Origin: GCA-002722245 sp038154685 | GTDB taxonomy: Bacteria; Bacteroidota; Bacteroidia; Flavobacteriales_C; GCA-002722245 | Assembly: GCA_038154685.1 (NCBI GenBank) | Contig: JAYPYW010000005.1 | Coordinates: 27,983-91,982, forward strand | DNA: 64,000 bases | Direction of reading: 5' to 3' | Part shown: positions 1-9,504 of the stretch, piece by piece | Layout: every line of letters starts with the position of its first letter | Position numbering within the stretch: position 1 is the first letter of the stretch | The notes under the pieces: generated by a model | The model's database searches: none | The model's input: only the letters and a program-made list of their open reading frames with translations | Told to the model about the DNA's origin: nothing | Program-made: the position numbers and the translations under genes

Positions 1-6
1 NNNNNN

Positions 7-2192
7 GCAATAGAGTCTTTTACTTGCTTATTTTGAAACTTTATTTGATTCAATGAATCTCTTTTAGCAATTGCTGCAGCCTTTTCTGCATACGATTTTT
101 CTTCTAACTCAACCGCAAACTTTTTCTTCGCCTCAATTCTTTGCCGAAGTTCCTCTTTCTGCTTTTTTCGTTCAGCCTCCTTTTTAAGCATTAAATCTCT
201 CTTGGCCTTAATTTTATTCTTAGCCTCTTTTAACCTTTCTGCCTCAGCTTTTTTAGCAGCCTCTAAATCTTCCTTAGTAACATCAACCTTCTCTTCCAAT
301 CCCTGTTGATACTTTGCAAGAGTTCTCTCCTTTTTCTCTAACTCCTTTTGATGTTTAAGCACTTCTTTCTTTGCTCTTTTTTGAATCTCCAACAATCGCT
401 GTTGTTCAGCTGTTAAGTTTTTACGCTTTAAAGCTTCTTGAGCTTCTTTCTTTTTCTTTTCCCGATCCGCAAAATCTTCACCCTCTTTTCCTTCTCTGCC
501 ATCGATTTTATCCTGGGTTAGCTCTTGGTCCTTAGCCAATTTTAATGAGTCAGCTTGGCGAGCTAATTCCTCATTCAACTTATCAATATCTTCTTTTCCT
601 TTCTTCTTCTGTTTTTTAATCTTTCCTTTTAACTCATCTGCTTCTCCCTTCAAACGCTCTACATTCTTAGCACGCTTTTTCATTTTTTCAGCGTACTCAG
701 CATCTTTATCAGCTTTATCAGCAGCAGCCTTTGCTTTGGCCTGCGCTATTGCTTCCTTCTCAGCCTTCTTCTTCTCAATTGCCTTCTTCTTAGCAGCCTC
801 ATAAGCTGCATTTTTGGCTTCCATTTCCTTGCGCTTTTTTTCAGCTGCATCTATTTTTTCTTGCTTTTTCTTAAGCTCTTCTTCTGCCTTTTTCTTTTTA
901 GCCAGCTCTTTCTTTTTAAAAGACTCTAACTTTTTCAACAAAATCTCATCTTCTTTTTGCTGCCTTTGCTGCTCTTTTAATTGATCATCCGCTAAAGCTT
1001 GCTCAGCTTTAGCTAATTTTTTCGCCTCTTTAGTTAAAAGCTTATTTCTCTCAGCTTCTAATTTTGCTTGAAGTTCTGCTCTCTTTCTTGCAGCCTCTTC
1101 CCTTTTAGCTAATAATGCTTGCTGCTCTTTTGTTTTAGCATCCATTGCTGCTTTTTGCGCCGCAGCTTTTTGATCTAACTTTTGCTTGTACTTCGCTTGT
1201 AACTCCTGCTCTCTTTCTAAAGCTTTTTGCTTGAAGTCCTCAATATCTCTTTTTTCTTCAACTTGTTTTTTAAGAATTGCTAATTCTCTTTTAAACCTGT
1301 CCTTATCTAACTTCTTTCTTTTTTCCGCCTCCTCTTTTAATCTTTTTCTATTAGCAATAGCAGCTTCAGTTCTTTTTCTTAATTCTTGTAATTGTTTCTT
1401 TTGAAGCTCTTTCTTTTGGCGCATTTCAACCTTTCTTTTTTCTTCAGCTCTTTGTTGCTGAATCTTATCTATTTGTTTCTGCGCTTCAGTTTGAGCGGTT
1501 TTTTGAGCTTTCTCTTTATTGTTTTTAAGATCTACCTGATCAACCTTCTTTTGTGATTTATCTTTTGTTTTATTAAACTCTTGTTGCTTTTTCTTAGCTA
1601 ATTGAGCTTTCTTCTCCATCTCGTCTTGCTGACGCTGGATTTCTTTTTCCTTATCCTCTAGTAATCGTTTCTTCGCAGCTGCCTGCTTTTCAGCTCTTTC
1701 TTCTTCTTCCTTGAATTTCTTTTCTAACTCGTCAAGTTCTCTTTGAGCCTCACGCTCCTCTTCTAGTTTTTTAGCTTCCTTAGCTTTTTCTCGCTCCGCA
1801 GCTTTAGCCTCCTCTGCCTTTTCACGTTCAGCAGCGGCTTGTTCTTCAGCCAATTTTTTCTGACGCTCTCTCTCCTCTTTTTTCTTTTCAGCTAACTCTG
1901 CTGCTTTTCTTGCCTCTTCCTTTGCTTGATATTCTTTAGCTAACTCCGCCTCCTTCTTGAGTTGTTCTTTACGATATTTCGCAGCTTGTTCTTTTTGCTT
2001 AAGCATAGCCTTATACTCAAGCTCATCTTGTTTCCTTTGACGTTCTCTCTCTTTTCGCTGGCGCTTTAACTCTTCCTTACGTTGTTTGATTTTTTGCCTC
2101 GTATCATCCTGGGCATAGGCCTGTTGAGTTGATAGTGCAAACAACACTATCAATAAGATTTTAAATAAATATTTAAAACAATTTTTACTCAC
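7..2192 (-). CDS. Secreted Lys/Glu/Ala-rich coiled-coil protein, C-terminus missing
   Basis: Read on the minus strand, a frame opens at GTG 2192 and stays open to the Ns at the window edge, at least 728 codons, so the 3' end is missing. An in-frame TAA lies eight codons upstream and no ATG fits, so GTG is the likely start. The first ~30 residues form a signal peptide (hydrophobic ILLIVLFAL, then AYAQ) that should be cleaved before QDDTRQK. Everything after it is almost only K, E, A, R, Q, L and D with hardly any G or P (for example KKEAELAKEYQAKEEARK). This predicts a very long charged coiled coil or single alpha helix in the periplasm or outside. No domain is recognised. Low complexity makes any database hit unreliable. 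Function unknown; a spacer or filament role is only a guess. Confidence 0.7.
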
Positions 2193-2396
2193 ACTCGTAG
2201 TACACTCAACTTAGTTCTTAACTCATTATCCACCAAAGCCTTAATTGGCGGACGATTCGTTTTACGAAGATTTAGAGTAAAAGTTATCCCTTTAAAATAT
2301 TTCTCAAAATTAGTAGTGTATCATTAAATTTTTATTCGTAATATTGCACTCCCTTTTTTGGAGGGCGTATTTAATTACATTGAAAGTATTATCAAA

Positions 2397-2753
2397 ATGG
2401 ATTTACTTAGAGAAGTATCAAACGAATTAGTAGAGAAGAAAGAGTGGCCAGAATTTAAAGCTGGGGACACTATTACAGTATATTACGATATCAAGGAAGG
2501 TGAAAAAACAAGAACTCAGTTTTTCCAAGGTGTTGTATTACAAAGAAGAGGATCAGGAGTTACTGAAACTTTTACAATTAGAAAAATCTCTGGAGGAGTA
2601 GGTGTAGAAAGAATTTTCCCATTCAATTCTCCATTTTTAACTAAAATTGAAGTTAATAAAAGAGGTAAAGTTAGAAGAGCAAGAATCTTTTACTTACGTG
2701 AAAGAACTGGTAAATCTGCTAGAATCAAAGAAAAAATCGTTTTCAAAAAGTAA
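2397..2753 (+). CDS. rplS: 50S ribosomal protein L19
   Basis: L19 sits at the 30S-50S interface. The 118-residue product starts MDLLREVSNEL and carries the family core: FKAGDTITVYYDIKEG, then FFQGVVLQRRGSG, then FTIRKISGGVGVERIFP and the basic tail RARIFYLRERTGKSARIKE. A TTG 39 bases upstream (2358) would add 13 residues that do not look like L19, so the ATG at 2397 is preferred. The gene stands alone and is followed closely by a strong intrinsic terminator. In many bacteria rplS follows trmD; here the upstream neighbour is the unrelated divergent coiled-coil gene. Confidence 0.96.
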   Translation: MDLLREVSNELVEKKEWPEFKAGDTITVYYDIKEGEKTRTQFFQGVVLQRRGSGVTETFTIRKISGGVGVERIFPFNSPFLTKIEVNKRGKVRRARIFYLRERTGKSARIKEKIVFKK

Positions 2754-2775
2754 TTTGATCACGTTACAATATTCA

Positions 2776-2810
2776 AAGCCGTTTGCAATGCAAACGGCTT
2801 TTTTGTTTTA
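2776..2810 (+). terminator. Intrinsic terminator of rplS
   Basis: Perfect 12-bp stem (AAGCCGTTTGCA / TGCAAACGGCTT) with a one-base centre, followed by a T-rich run, 22 bases after the rplS stop. Confidence 0.9.
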
Positions 2811-2828
2811 GTTTATTCTTATTTAAAG

Positions 2829-2892
2829 CGCCCGCTGATCTCGCAGATCCCTCAGATTAAAACTATACTTAAAAGATCTGTGAGATATTTGG
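2829..2892. repeat. Intergenic inverted repeat, GATCTCGCAGATC family
   Basis: Contains CGCCCGCTGATCTCGCAGATC, and 25 bases on AGATCTGTGAGAT, which is an imperfect inverted copy of its inner part. The same phrases recur at 18772 and 62860. It lies between rplS and the next gene and contains no open frame worth calling. Confidence 0.6.
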
Positions 2893-2980
2893 GGTCAGTT
2901 GGAAAATAATCGTCATTACTTAAATCTAAGATCTCTAGAAATACCATAAGCAAACTTGAAAAATTGATTAATTTTAACAC

Positions 2981-4288
2981 ATGAACATTATTCTTCCCAT
3001 CTTATTTTTCGCCTTCTTTACTTGGGGAGTTTATAGATGGAACTTTTTTAATGTTCAGGGATTATCCAAAAGATTCCTTGTAACCGCTTTTGTTATCAAG
3101 ATTATTGCAGGTTTTGTTTTAACCTTGGTTTACACACATTACTACCCTAACAGAGCAGAGGCTGATACATTCAGGTATTTTGATGATAGTTATCACCTAC
3201 ATCGTGCAGTTTGGGAAAATCCAAAGGCCTATTTAAGAATGCTTTTTGGTGTTGATGATGGAAAGGATTTGATGCCATATTTGGATGCTATGAATAATTG
3301 GTTCCCAGCGGAACGGACTACTTTTTATAACGATAACAGAACTGTAATAAGAATCAATGCCTTAATAAGATGGATTTCGTTTGGAAGTTACTATGTTCAT
3401 TTACTCATATTTAGTTTTATTTCATTTTATGGACTCACCTTTATATACAAAGCTTTCCATAGATACTTTGCTGGTAAAAAGTTATGGTTAGGGTTAATTC
3501 TATTTTTTACTCCCACGATTGTTTTTTGGAGTTCGGGAATACTAAAAGAAGGTCCTTTACTTTTCGTTTTTGGAATAACGCTTAACGTTATTAATAAGAT
3601 ATTTACTAAACGAGCCTATTGGCAACACTATTTGCTCCTTGTTTTTTGTTTTCTATTTCTATTCCACCTTAAGTTCTATGTTGGATTATTATTAATTCCA
3701 GCCATTACTGGTTACCTCTGGATATTAAGTCCAAAGGGGCCTCATCCGGCAATAAAGGCTATTTTAAATTATGGCGCCTACTTTTTAGCAGCAATTGTTT
3801 TCCATTATCAAGTAAGTTGGAACTGGAGTTTGTTTACAGTCCTTAAATGGAAAAGAAGAGATTTTCTTGGGTTAGCCGAATCCATGAATGCTAGAAGTTT
3901 AATTGAAACAGGAAATCTTGAAGATAATCCAATTAGTTTCCTACAAAACATGGGACTTGGTTTTATAAACGCAGTTACTCGTCCGTTCCCTTGGGAAGTG
4001 TACTCGCCTGTTATTCTTCCAAATTCAATTGAGAATCTTATAATTCTTGCCTTTATTGCTATTTGCATCCTCTTTGGTAAAAGAGTCAACTTCCAAAACA
4101 TAGGTTACTTTTTCATAATGTATGCTTTCTCATTGTTAGCAATTATTGGAATGGTGACACCGATTATGGGAAGTTTAGTTAGATACAAAATACCAGCAAT
4201 TCCTTTTCTTTTAATGTTCTTTTTATTGTTCCTCGATAAAGAAAAAGGAAAAAAAGTTTTGTTCTTATTCAATAATAAGAACGCTTAG
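2981..4288 (+). CDS. Polytopic membrane protein, GT-C glycosyltransferase-like
   Basis: A 435-residue protein with about nine to eleven hydrophobic segments. The second (residues ~32-53) is followed by an acidic loop, EADTFRYFDDS, at ~59-69. An acidic pair in the first large external loop is where GT-C transferases, which use lipid-linked sugars, keep catalytic Asp/Glu. That resemblance is my inference; there is no diagnostic match. FTPTIVFWSSGILKEG at mid-protein also recalls membrane proteins of polysaccharide assembly. The C-terminus is a short basic cytoplasmic tail. A CAP-domain gene starts 15 bases downstream, so the two are probably co-transcribed. A generic membrane protein of unknown role is the safe alternative. 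Confidence 0.6.
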   Translation: MNIILPILFFAFFTWGVYRWNFFNVQGLSKRFLVTAFVIKIIAGFVLTLVYTHYYPNRAEADTFRYFDDSYHLHRAVWENPKAYLRMLFGVDDGKDLMPYLDAMNNWFPAERTTFYNDNRTVIRINALIRWISFGSYYVHLLIFSFISFYGLTFIYKAFHRYFAGKKLWLGLILFFTPTIVFWSSGILKEGPLLFVFGITLNVINKIFTKRAYWQHYLLLVFCFLFLFHLKFYVGLLLIPAITGYLWILSPKGPHPAIKAILNYGAYFLAAIVFHYQVSWNWSLFTVLKWKRRDFLGLAESMNARSLIETGNLEDNPISFLQNMGLGFINAVTRPFPWEVYSPVILPNSIENLIILAFIAICILFGKRVNFQNIGYFFIMYAFSLLAIIGMVTPIMGSLVRYKIPAIPFLLMFFLLFLDKEKGKKVLFLFNNKNA

Positions 4289-4302
4289 TACGTTGAAATT
4301 TT

Positions 4303-4914
4303 ATGCACCCTATTTTTTTATCCTTTCTCCTAATCCTTGCAACCAATTGGACAAGTGATGAACAAATAAAAGCTAAATCCAATGTTAGATCATCTGAAAT
4401 GAGTCAAATTGAACAGGATGTGATTTATTATATGAACTTAGTACGAATCAACCCTGCTAAATTTAAAACGGAAAATCTTGATCCATTCTTAAAGGAAAAC
4501 GGCAAAAAATACTCCAAGAAATATGTTAGGTCACTCAAGAAAGACTTGTTAAAAACGGATGTCCTTCCTCCTCTTAATTATACTGAAAAGCTTTTCGACT
4601 TTGCAAAACACCATGCAAAAACCACCGGTAAAACTGGTAAAGTAGGTCATAGATCTGTAATGATGAAGAGCTATAAAACTCGCACTAAAAAGTTATTAAA
4701 AACATACTCCTATGTGGGTGAAAACATACACTATGGTTCGGATGACGCACTACAAATAGTTATGGAATTACTTATTGATGATGGCATTAAGGATGTTGGG
4801 CATCGCAAAAATATTCTAAGTAAAAATTTTGTTTTTGCTTCCGCTTCAATGCAGCCGCATAAGCGATACAGACAAAATTGTGTGATCGAGTTTGGTGGAA
4901 AGTTGGTTGAGTAG
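4303..4914 (+). CDS. CAP (SCP/PR-1) domain secreted protein
   Basis: A 203-residue exported protein: an N-terminal hydrophobic stretch (PIFLSFLLILATN) followed by a CAP fold. Visible family landmarks are QDVIYYMNLVRINPAKF at the start of the domain, LNYTEKLFDFAKHHAKTTGK (first conserved His region), VGHRS, the VGENIHYG block and GHRKNIL near the C-terminus. In other bacteria the family includes secreted proteins of uncertain biochemical activity. It lies 15 bases after the membrane-protein gene and 78 bases before a MepA-like peptidase, suggesting a small envelope operon. Substrate unknown. Confidence 0.8.
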   Translation: MHPIFLSFLLILATNWTSDEQIKAKSNVRSSEMSQIEQDVIYYMNLVRINPAKFKTENLDPFLKENGKKYSKKYVRSLKKDLLKTDVLPPLNYTEKLFDFAKHHAKTTGKTGKVGHRSVMMKSYKTRTKKLLKTYSYVGENIHYGSDDALQIVMELLIDDGIKDVGHRKNILSKNFVFASASMQPHKRYRQNCVIEFGGKLVE

Positions 4915-4992
4915 TTATTCCTTCAGACTGCAAAGACTTTCACAGAAATCCTTCACGGTTTGGTAGACACGCGGGTCTACGCCTACAAAGAA

Positions 4993-5694
4993 ATGCGAAT
5001 TACAGTTATTTTATTAGGGCTGACTTTGGTTGGTTGCAGTCCTAAATCTATTAAAGGTTCTGGAAAAAGCACCTCAAAAGGAACAGTTAGAAAAGGGGAA
5101 TTAATTAATGGAAGAAGGTTTCCTAAGAAAGGTGATAACTTTAAATACTTTTCGAAATTCACCTATTTCTTAAATGGTCGGGCTTGGGTTCATCAAAACG
5201 TTTTGGACATAAGTCTAGAGGCTTATCAAAAATGTAAAACTATTATGCCCAACAGGAAATTCATGGTTATGGAATGCTCCCATAAATATGGCGGTAAAAT
5301 GTGGCCCCATCGAACACATCAGAATGGAACTTCAATTGATTTTGCCAGTCCCTTAAAAAGGAACAATAAACCTTACCACGGAGATCAATGGCGGGGAATT
5401 TGGCATTACGCAATGAATTTTGATGAGCAAGGCAGGTTTAAAATGAACAAGAAAATCAGCATCGATTTTGAATCGATGGCTAAGCACATTCTTGCCCTCG
5501 AAACTGCAGCTCGGAAAAGAAAAATGTATATCAAAAAGGTACTACTAAAAATAAACTTGAAAGATGATTTTTATAAAACCCCAAGCGGGAAACTAGTTAA
5601 GCAAAAAAGAATTTACTTTGCTAAATATCTGCCGCCGCTAATAGACAATCAGCATGATGACCATTATCATATTGATTTTGGGTTTTTGAGGTGA
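4993..5694 (+). CDS. MepA-like murein endopeptidase lipoprotein
   Basis: The frame opens at 4960, but the ATG at 4993 gives a clean lipoprotein signal (MRITVILLGLTLVGCSPKS, lipobox VGC) and is preferred; 233 residues. The zinc site of LAS-type peptidases is visible: HRTHQNGTSIDF (H-x(6)-D type) in the middle and DDHYHIDF near the C-terminus. This matches penicillin-insensitive murein endopeptidases, which cut peptide cross-links of peptidoglycan, here probably from the periplasmic face of an outer-membrane anchor. E. coli MepA is soluble rather than a lipoprotein. The upstream 40 bases hold a small hairpin (GTAGAC/GTCTAC). Family assignment is fairly sure; the exact bond cut is not known. Confidence 0.75.
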   Translation: MRITVILLGLTLVGCSPKSIKGSGKSTSKGTVRKGELINGRRFPKKGDNFKYFSKFTYFLNGRAWVHQNVLDISLEAYQKCKTIMPNRKFMVMECSHKYGGKMWPHRTHQNGTSIDFASPLKRNNKPYHGDQWRGIWHYAMNFDEQGRFKMNKKISIDFESMAKHILALETAARKRKMYIKKVLLKINLKDDFYKTPSGKLVKQKRIYFAKYLPPLIDNQHDDHYHIDFGFLR

Positions 5695-5701
5695 TTTTTA
5701 G

Positions 5702-5826
5702 CTCTCACGGATTTACACAGATTTTTCAAAATACTTGCTAAACATACCCCTTGATCCCCTTTCTAAAGTGGAAAGTATTTTTCTTCGAAAAATTTTAAAT
5801 AATCTGTGTAAATCCGTGAGATCTGT
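5702..5826. repeat. Long inverted repeat, AATCTGTGTAAATCCGTGAG family
   Basis: Left arm 5703-5733 and right arm 5787-5820 are inverted copies; the outer 20 bases (CTCACGGATTTACACAGATT) match perfectly and the rest is close. The loop is ~50 bases. It fills the space between convergent mepA-like and helicase genes, where it could also act as a two-way terminator. Confidence 0.8.
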
Positions 5827-5840
5827 GGAAGCAATAAAAC

Positions 5841-7250
5841 TTACTCCTCGAAAAACTTACTGTGGAAATTAGTGAGGTATAACTTATCCGTTGCTCTTGT
5901 TATACCGGTATACAACCAACGAATATATTCCCTATCAATCATCTCATCTGTTAAATAACCCTGATCAACAAAAACGTTTTTCCATTGGCCACCTTGGGAT
6001 TTATGACAAGTTATAGCGTAACCAAACTTCACCTGTAAAGCGTTAAAATAAGGGTCATCTTTTATAGCCTTTTGCCTTTTTCTTTTGTCCCTAATATCAG
6101 GATAGGAATTCCAAATTTCCTCGTATAATCTTTGTCCGTCCTCTCTACCCAAAGAAGGAGTCTCCGCCATCAAAGTATCCAGTAGAATCTTAACTTCAAA
6201 CTCCACCTCTTTCTTGTAATCCAATAATCTGAGGGAAACATTGGCGAACCTATACCCAAAGCGATCCTCATAATCTACTACCCTCATCACCTCAGCCATG
6301 TCACCATTGGCAATAAAATCTATATCGGTTTCTTCTTTTAACCAAAAGTAATTGTTCCTAACAACCATTAATAAATCTCCAGCATTCAATTCATCCTCTT
6401 GGTAGAGCACACTATACTTTATATATTTATTGAAATTGTTAGCTTGTTTATTAGATCTGCAAACTATGATAGTGTTCTCTACTCCATCTTTTCCGTAACA
6501 AGAAGACACTTCTTCTTCAATATCATAACCACTTAAAGCCCTAATATCTTCATAATCTCCCAGTTCAAACCTGGGAAAGAATTCTTCCTCTTTATCGAGC
6601 GTGTTCCTTAATAAAGTAGCATTATGTAAAATTCCGGATCCTTCTGCCTGACGGGTAACTTCGCTTAACTCTATCTCACCAACTTGGAGCGGGAACCTTG
6701 CAGAAAGGTAAGCTGCGTCAAGAGCAGGACTTTCAGAACTACCCACAGGGGGAAGTTGGGCGGTATCTCCAATCAAAATTAATCGGCAATTTTTCCCCGA
6801 ATAAACATAGTCTAATAAATCATCCAACAAAGTCCTTCCCTTTGAAATGAAGGAAGACCCAATCCCTCCAGAATCCGAGATCATTGAAGCTTCATCAACA
6901 ATAAAAACAGTGTTTGTATGCTTGTTCTTTTGAATAGTAAATTCAATTCTCCCTTCTTTTCTAGCTTGATAATAAATCTGCTTATGGATGGTAAAAGCTG
7001 ATTTATTCGAATAACTACTAAGCACTTTAGCGGCCCGACCTGTTGGAGCAGATAAAACAGATTTCAGACCAACTTTTGGCAACCAATTAATAAACGAGGA
7101 AATAAGCGTTGTCTTCCCTGTCCCCGCATAACCTTTTAGTATAAATAGTGCAGGTTTTGATTGGTATGCAATAAACTTTTCCAGCTTTTCCATGGCCAAT
7201 TCCTGCAAGGAGGTTGGCTGAAAAGGAAAGTGGTCTTTGAGTAATTGCAT
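5841..7250 (-). CDS. SF1B DNA helicase, RecD2/Dda-like
   Basis: A 469-residue ATP-dependent helicase. Walker A GYAGTGKT is at residues 40-47, motif Ia SAPTGRAAKVL at ~68-77, Walker B VDEAS at ~118-122 and motif III GDTAQLPPVG at 161-170. The C-terminal UvrD-like half has ITCHKSQGGQW (motif V) and YTGITRA (motif VI). It lacks the N-terminal region of full RecD2, so it is closer in size to phage T4 Dda. Family members unwind DNA 5' to 3' and act in repair or in restarting stalled forks. It is transcribed alone, divergent from the gene at 7404. Bacteroidota genomes commonly annotate it as 'ATP-dependent RecD-like DNA helicase'. Confidence 0.88.
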   Translation of the reverse strand: MQLLKDHFPFQPTSLQELAMEKLEKFIAYQSKPALFILKGYAGTGKTTLISSFINWLPKVGLKSVLSAPTGRAAKVLSSYSNKSAFTIHKQIYYQARKEGRIEFTIQKNKHTNTVFIVDEASMISDSGGIGSSFISKGRTLLDDLLDYVYSGKNCRLILIGDTAQLPPVGSSESPALDAAYLSARFPLQVGEIELSEVTRQAEGSGILHNATLLRNTLDKEEEFFPRFELGDYEDIRALSGYDIEEEVSSCYGKDGVENTIIVCRSNKQANNFNKYIKYSVLYQEDELNAGDLLMVVRNNYFWLKEETDIDFIANGDMAEVMRVVDYEDRFGYRFANVSLRLLDYKKEVEFEVKILLDTLMAETPSLGREDGQRLYEEIWNSYPDIRDKRKRQKAIKDDPYFNALQVKFGYAITCHKSQGGQWKNVFVDQGYLTDEMIDREYIRWLYTGITRATDKLYLTNFHSKFFEE

Positions 7251-7284
7251 ACATTAAAGTTACTACGAAATCCGTAAGAATAAT

Positions 7285-7318
7285 ACACAGGTAAAAACAA
7301 GGGTTTTCCAACCTGTGT
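7285..7318. other. Hairpin between divergent genes
   Basis: ACACAGGT (7285-7292) pairs with ACCTGTGT (7311-7318), with a further AAAAC/GTTTT inside. It is in the divergent promoter region and has no T run, so it may be an operator or mRNA leader structure. Function unknown. Confidence 0.35.
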
Positions 7319-7403
7319 TAACTTAATATTAAGATTTCTAAAACCCCTTACCCTACTAGGAATTAGTTGTAATTTAGCGCCGTAAAATTAATTTTAAGTT
7401 AAT

Positions 7404-7559
7404 ATGGAAATCGGATCATTTTTCAAACCGGTTGTATACGCACTGCTAGGAGTTTTAGGTTTAGTTACTGTTTTAGTTCCTTACATTAGTTACGACGAAG
7501 CTTATTTTTTTGGTGAAGATTATTACATCACAATTTGCGATTCTGTAGAAGTTTGTTAA
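7404..7559 (+). pseudogene. N-terminal part of a membrane protein cut off by in-frame TAA
   Basis: ATG 7404 starts 51 codons encoding MEIGSFFKPVVYALLGVLGL and onward, a clear membrane segment, then a TAA at 7557-7559. The same frame continues open from 7560 straight into the 305-codon frame annotated at 7731, with the same amino-acid style (EPYEKDLVQRERTEF). The two pieces were therefore almost certainly one gene of about 414 codons. The stop is either a real nonsense mutation or a base error in the assembly. No frame shift is involved. Confidence 0.7.
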
Positions 7560-7730
7560 GAACCATACGAGAAAGATTTAGTTCAAAGAGAAAGAACTGA
7601 ATTTGCTTACGCTGAAAAAAGGGATGTTTTTAACAAGGTAAAACCTGTTTCAGATTCTCTTCAATTTATATTAAACAAGGCTACTATTAACAAAGATTCA
7701 GCTAAGATCAAGGAATTAAACAGCATCATC

Positions 7731-8648
7731 ATGGATCTTAATTTTAAGACTGATGAAAAAGTAGCTGCGATCATGGAAAAGTATAGCCTTGAAAAAATGC
7801 CTAAAGCTCAATTAGAAGCTAAAATTGCTGCAATTAAGGATACTTTATCAATGGATCAATACATTCTTGTTGTTGCCAATCAAATCAGAAACCCTAATGG
7901 TTTAAGCACTATTCCTGATGTTAAGCTAGAGGACATTAAAAGAAAAAAAGTAAACCTTCAAGATAAAGGAGGTTACCTTATCGTAGGATTAGTTCTTATT
8001 GGATTAGTTGCCTTCATGTTACTGATGGAAAAGGAACTTATTCCTTTACACCAAGAACCATTAAAAATTGGAGGAATTGTAATTTTCTTTGGATTAGCAA
8101 TAATCCTAGGATTTAAATCATACGGTAGCTTAGCTGACGATATTGAATTCAAGAAAATTTTTGAGGCAAGAGAACTAGTTGTTAGAGAGAAATTAGTTCA
8201 AATTAAAGATATTCAGGTTGAGTATTTAGGAGCGAAAGAAGAGTATTGCTCTAACTGGGATACATTAATTAACTACGTAAAAAATGACTCAGCTTCTATT
8301 GTAAGGTACCTAGTAGACAAAAATGATACTGCAGCTGTAAACAATGCGCTTAGAAACAATCAACCAATTAAGGACACAACCTTTATTCCCATCCACACTA
8401 AAGTTTTTGGTGAAGGTCATTCCGTTAATTTAGATTCTTTAGCTTTTGTACCATTCACTGCCAAAAAGTTTGAATTACAAACAAGAAAAGCGAAAAATGC
8501 CAATAACCGCGATGTATTCTTTATCGAAGTAAAAACTAAGAAAAAGAACTTTGTGGATATGTTAGAAATCTACCCAGAAAACTTTGATGAGGATATTTTC
8601 ATTCAAATTGGTAGTTTAGCAGAACCTACAACAGAGGGTAACTGGTAA
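7731..8648 (+). CDS. Hypothetical membrane protein, C-terminal part of split gene
   Basis: First ATG after the in-frame TAA at 7557. The 305-residue product has a helical N-terminal part, two adjacent membrane segments (GYLIVGLVLIGLVAFMLLM at ~83-101 and IGGIVIFFGLAIILGF at ~113-128) and a mixed soluble C-terminal domain of ~175 residues. With the upstream piece there would be three membrane segments, the first at the extreme N-terminus. No family recognised. DUF3822 follows after 7 bases, so it is probably co-transcribed with the rsmD group. If the stop is real, a product starting here would lack the first helix and the linker. Confidence 0.6.
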   Translation: MDLNFKTDEKVAAIMEKYSLEKMPKAQLEAKIAAIKDTLSMDQYILVVANQIRNPNGLSTIPDVKLEDIKRKKVNLQDKGGYLIVGLVLIGLVAFMLLMEKELIPLHQEPLKIGGIVIFFGLAIILGFKSYGSLADDIEFKKIFEARELVVREKLVQIKDIQVEYLGAKEEYCSNWDTLINYVKNDSASIVRYLVDKNDTAAVNNALRNNQPIKDTTFIPIHTKVFGEGHSVNLDSLAFVPFTAKKFELQTRKAKNANNRDVFFIEVKTKKKNFVDMLEIYPENFDEDIFIQIGSLAEPTTEGNW

Positions 8649-8655
8649 ACTATAA

Positions 8656-9504
8656 ATGGAAGTTTTTATTGATAAATCATATGACGCCAAGTCGGTAGCA
8701 AAGTATAATCTTAGCTTAAAGATTGGCGATGATTTTTTCATAGCTAACGCGTCTAAACAAAAAGCTTCAACTCATTTAGCTATTGCTGAAAAAGGTTTTG
8801 CTTCCGAATTAAAGGAAGGTTTTCAAATCGGACAGTTTGTTAATGCTCTTAAAACTAGTGACATTAAGATTTCTAAAAAGTATCAAAAGGTTAACATATC
8901 TATTGCTAACACTCAATTTGCAATTGTTCCAAAAGCTTTATTCAATAAATCAAAAGTGGAAGATTACTTGAATTTAAATTCTTCTCATAAAACTGATATT
9001 GATTTTAGGTTTAAGACTTTAGATAAAGAAGGAATTATTGTTTGCTATGGTATTCCCAAGGAGTTAAACGATTGGATAAAAAAGGTTTTCCCTACTGCTA
9101 AAATTACACATGATATGGCAGTAGTAATCGAATCAGTGTTAAGAGATTTTCACTCCGTTTCAGAAAGCAGATTGGTGCTTAATATTCATAAGGGATACTT
9201 CGATCTGATTTATATAAATAAAGGAAAGTTGGAGTTTGCTAATTCCTTTCTTTATAGTGAAAAGGAAGACTTACTTTACTACACTCTTTTTGCTTGTGAA
9301 CAGTTGGGAATTGATCTACATGAAATAGAAACATATTTACTTGGTGAGATAAAAAAAGGAAGTGAGCAGCATCAGCTACTTTTTCAATACATTAAGAACC
9401 TTTATTTCGGCTCTAGAAATAAAAATATTAAGGTTGCTGGTGGTTTAAACGAAATCCCAAACCACTATTTCTATTCTGTATTCAATCAAGGTTTATGCGT
9501 ATAA
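8656..9504 (+). CDS. DUF3822 family protein
   Basis: A 282-residue cytoplasmic protein with no signal or membrane segment. It matches the DUF3822 family in size, style and its position directly before rsmD, which is conserved in Bacteroidota. The alternating strand-helix pattern, ending in LVLNIHKGYFDLIYINKGKL and later VAGGLN, suggests an actin-like ATPase fold like that of PilM/FtsA. That fold assignment is inference from pattern. The end overlaps rsmD by 10 bases, implying translational coupling. Biochemical role not known. Confidence 0.75.
   Translation: MEVFIDKSYDAKSVAKYNLSLKIGDDFFIANASKQKASTHLAIAEKGFASELKEGFQIGQFVNALKTSDIKISKKYQKVNISIANTQFAIVPKALFNKSKVEDYLNLNSSHKTDIDFRFKTLDKEGIIVCYGIPKELNDWIKKVFPTAKITHDMAVVIESVLRDFHSVSESRLVLNIHKGYFDLIYINKGKLEFANSFLYSEKEDLLYYTLFACEQLGIDLHEIETYLLGEIKKGSEQHQLLFQYIKNLYFGSRNKNIKVAGGLNEIPNHYFYSVFNQGLCV

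Noticed and set aside
1186..1404. A 72-codon plus-strand frame within the first 2 kb
   Set aside because: It is the complement of the long coiled-coil frame and reads as a Ser/Leu/Phe/Asn-rich low-complexity string with no start context.
4960..4992. Earlier start for the MepA-like protein
   Set aside because: It would put 11 polar residues before a clean lipoprotein signal; ATG 4993 fits better.
7557..7559. Recoding or programmed readthrough of the TAA in the membrane-protein gene
   Set aside because: No downstream stem or known readthrough context is seen; a mutation or base error is simpler.
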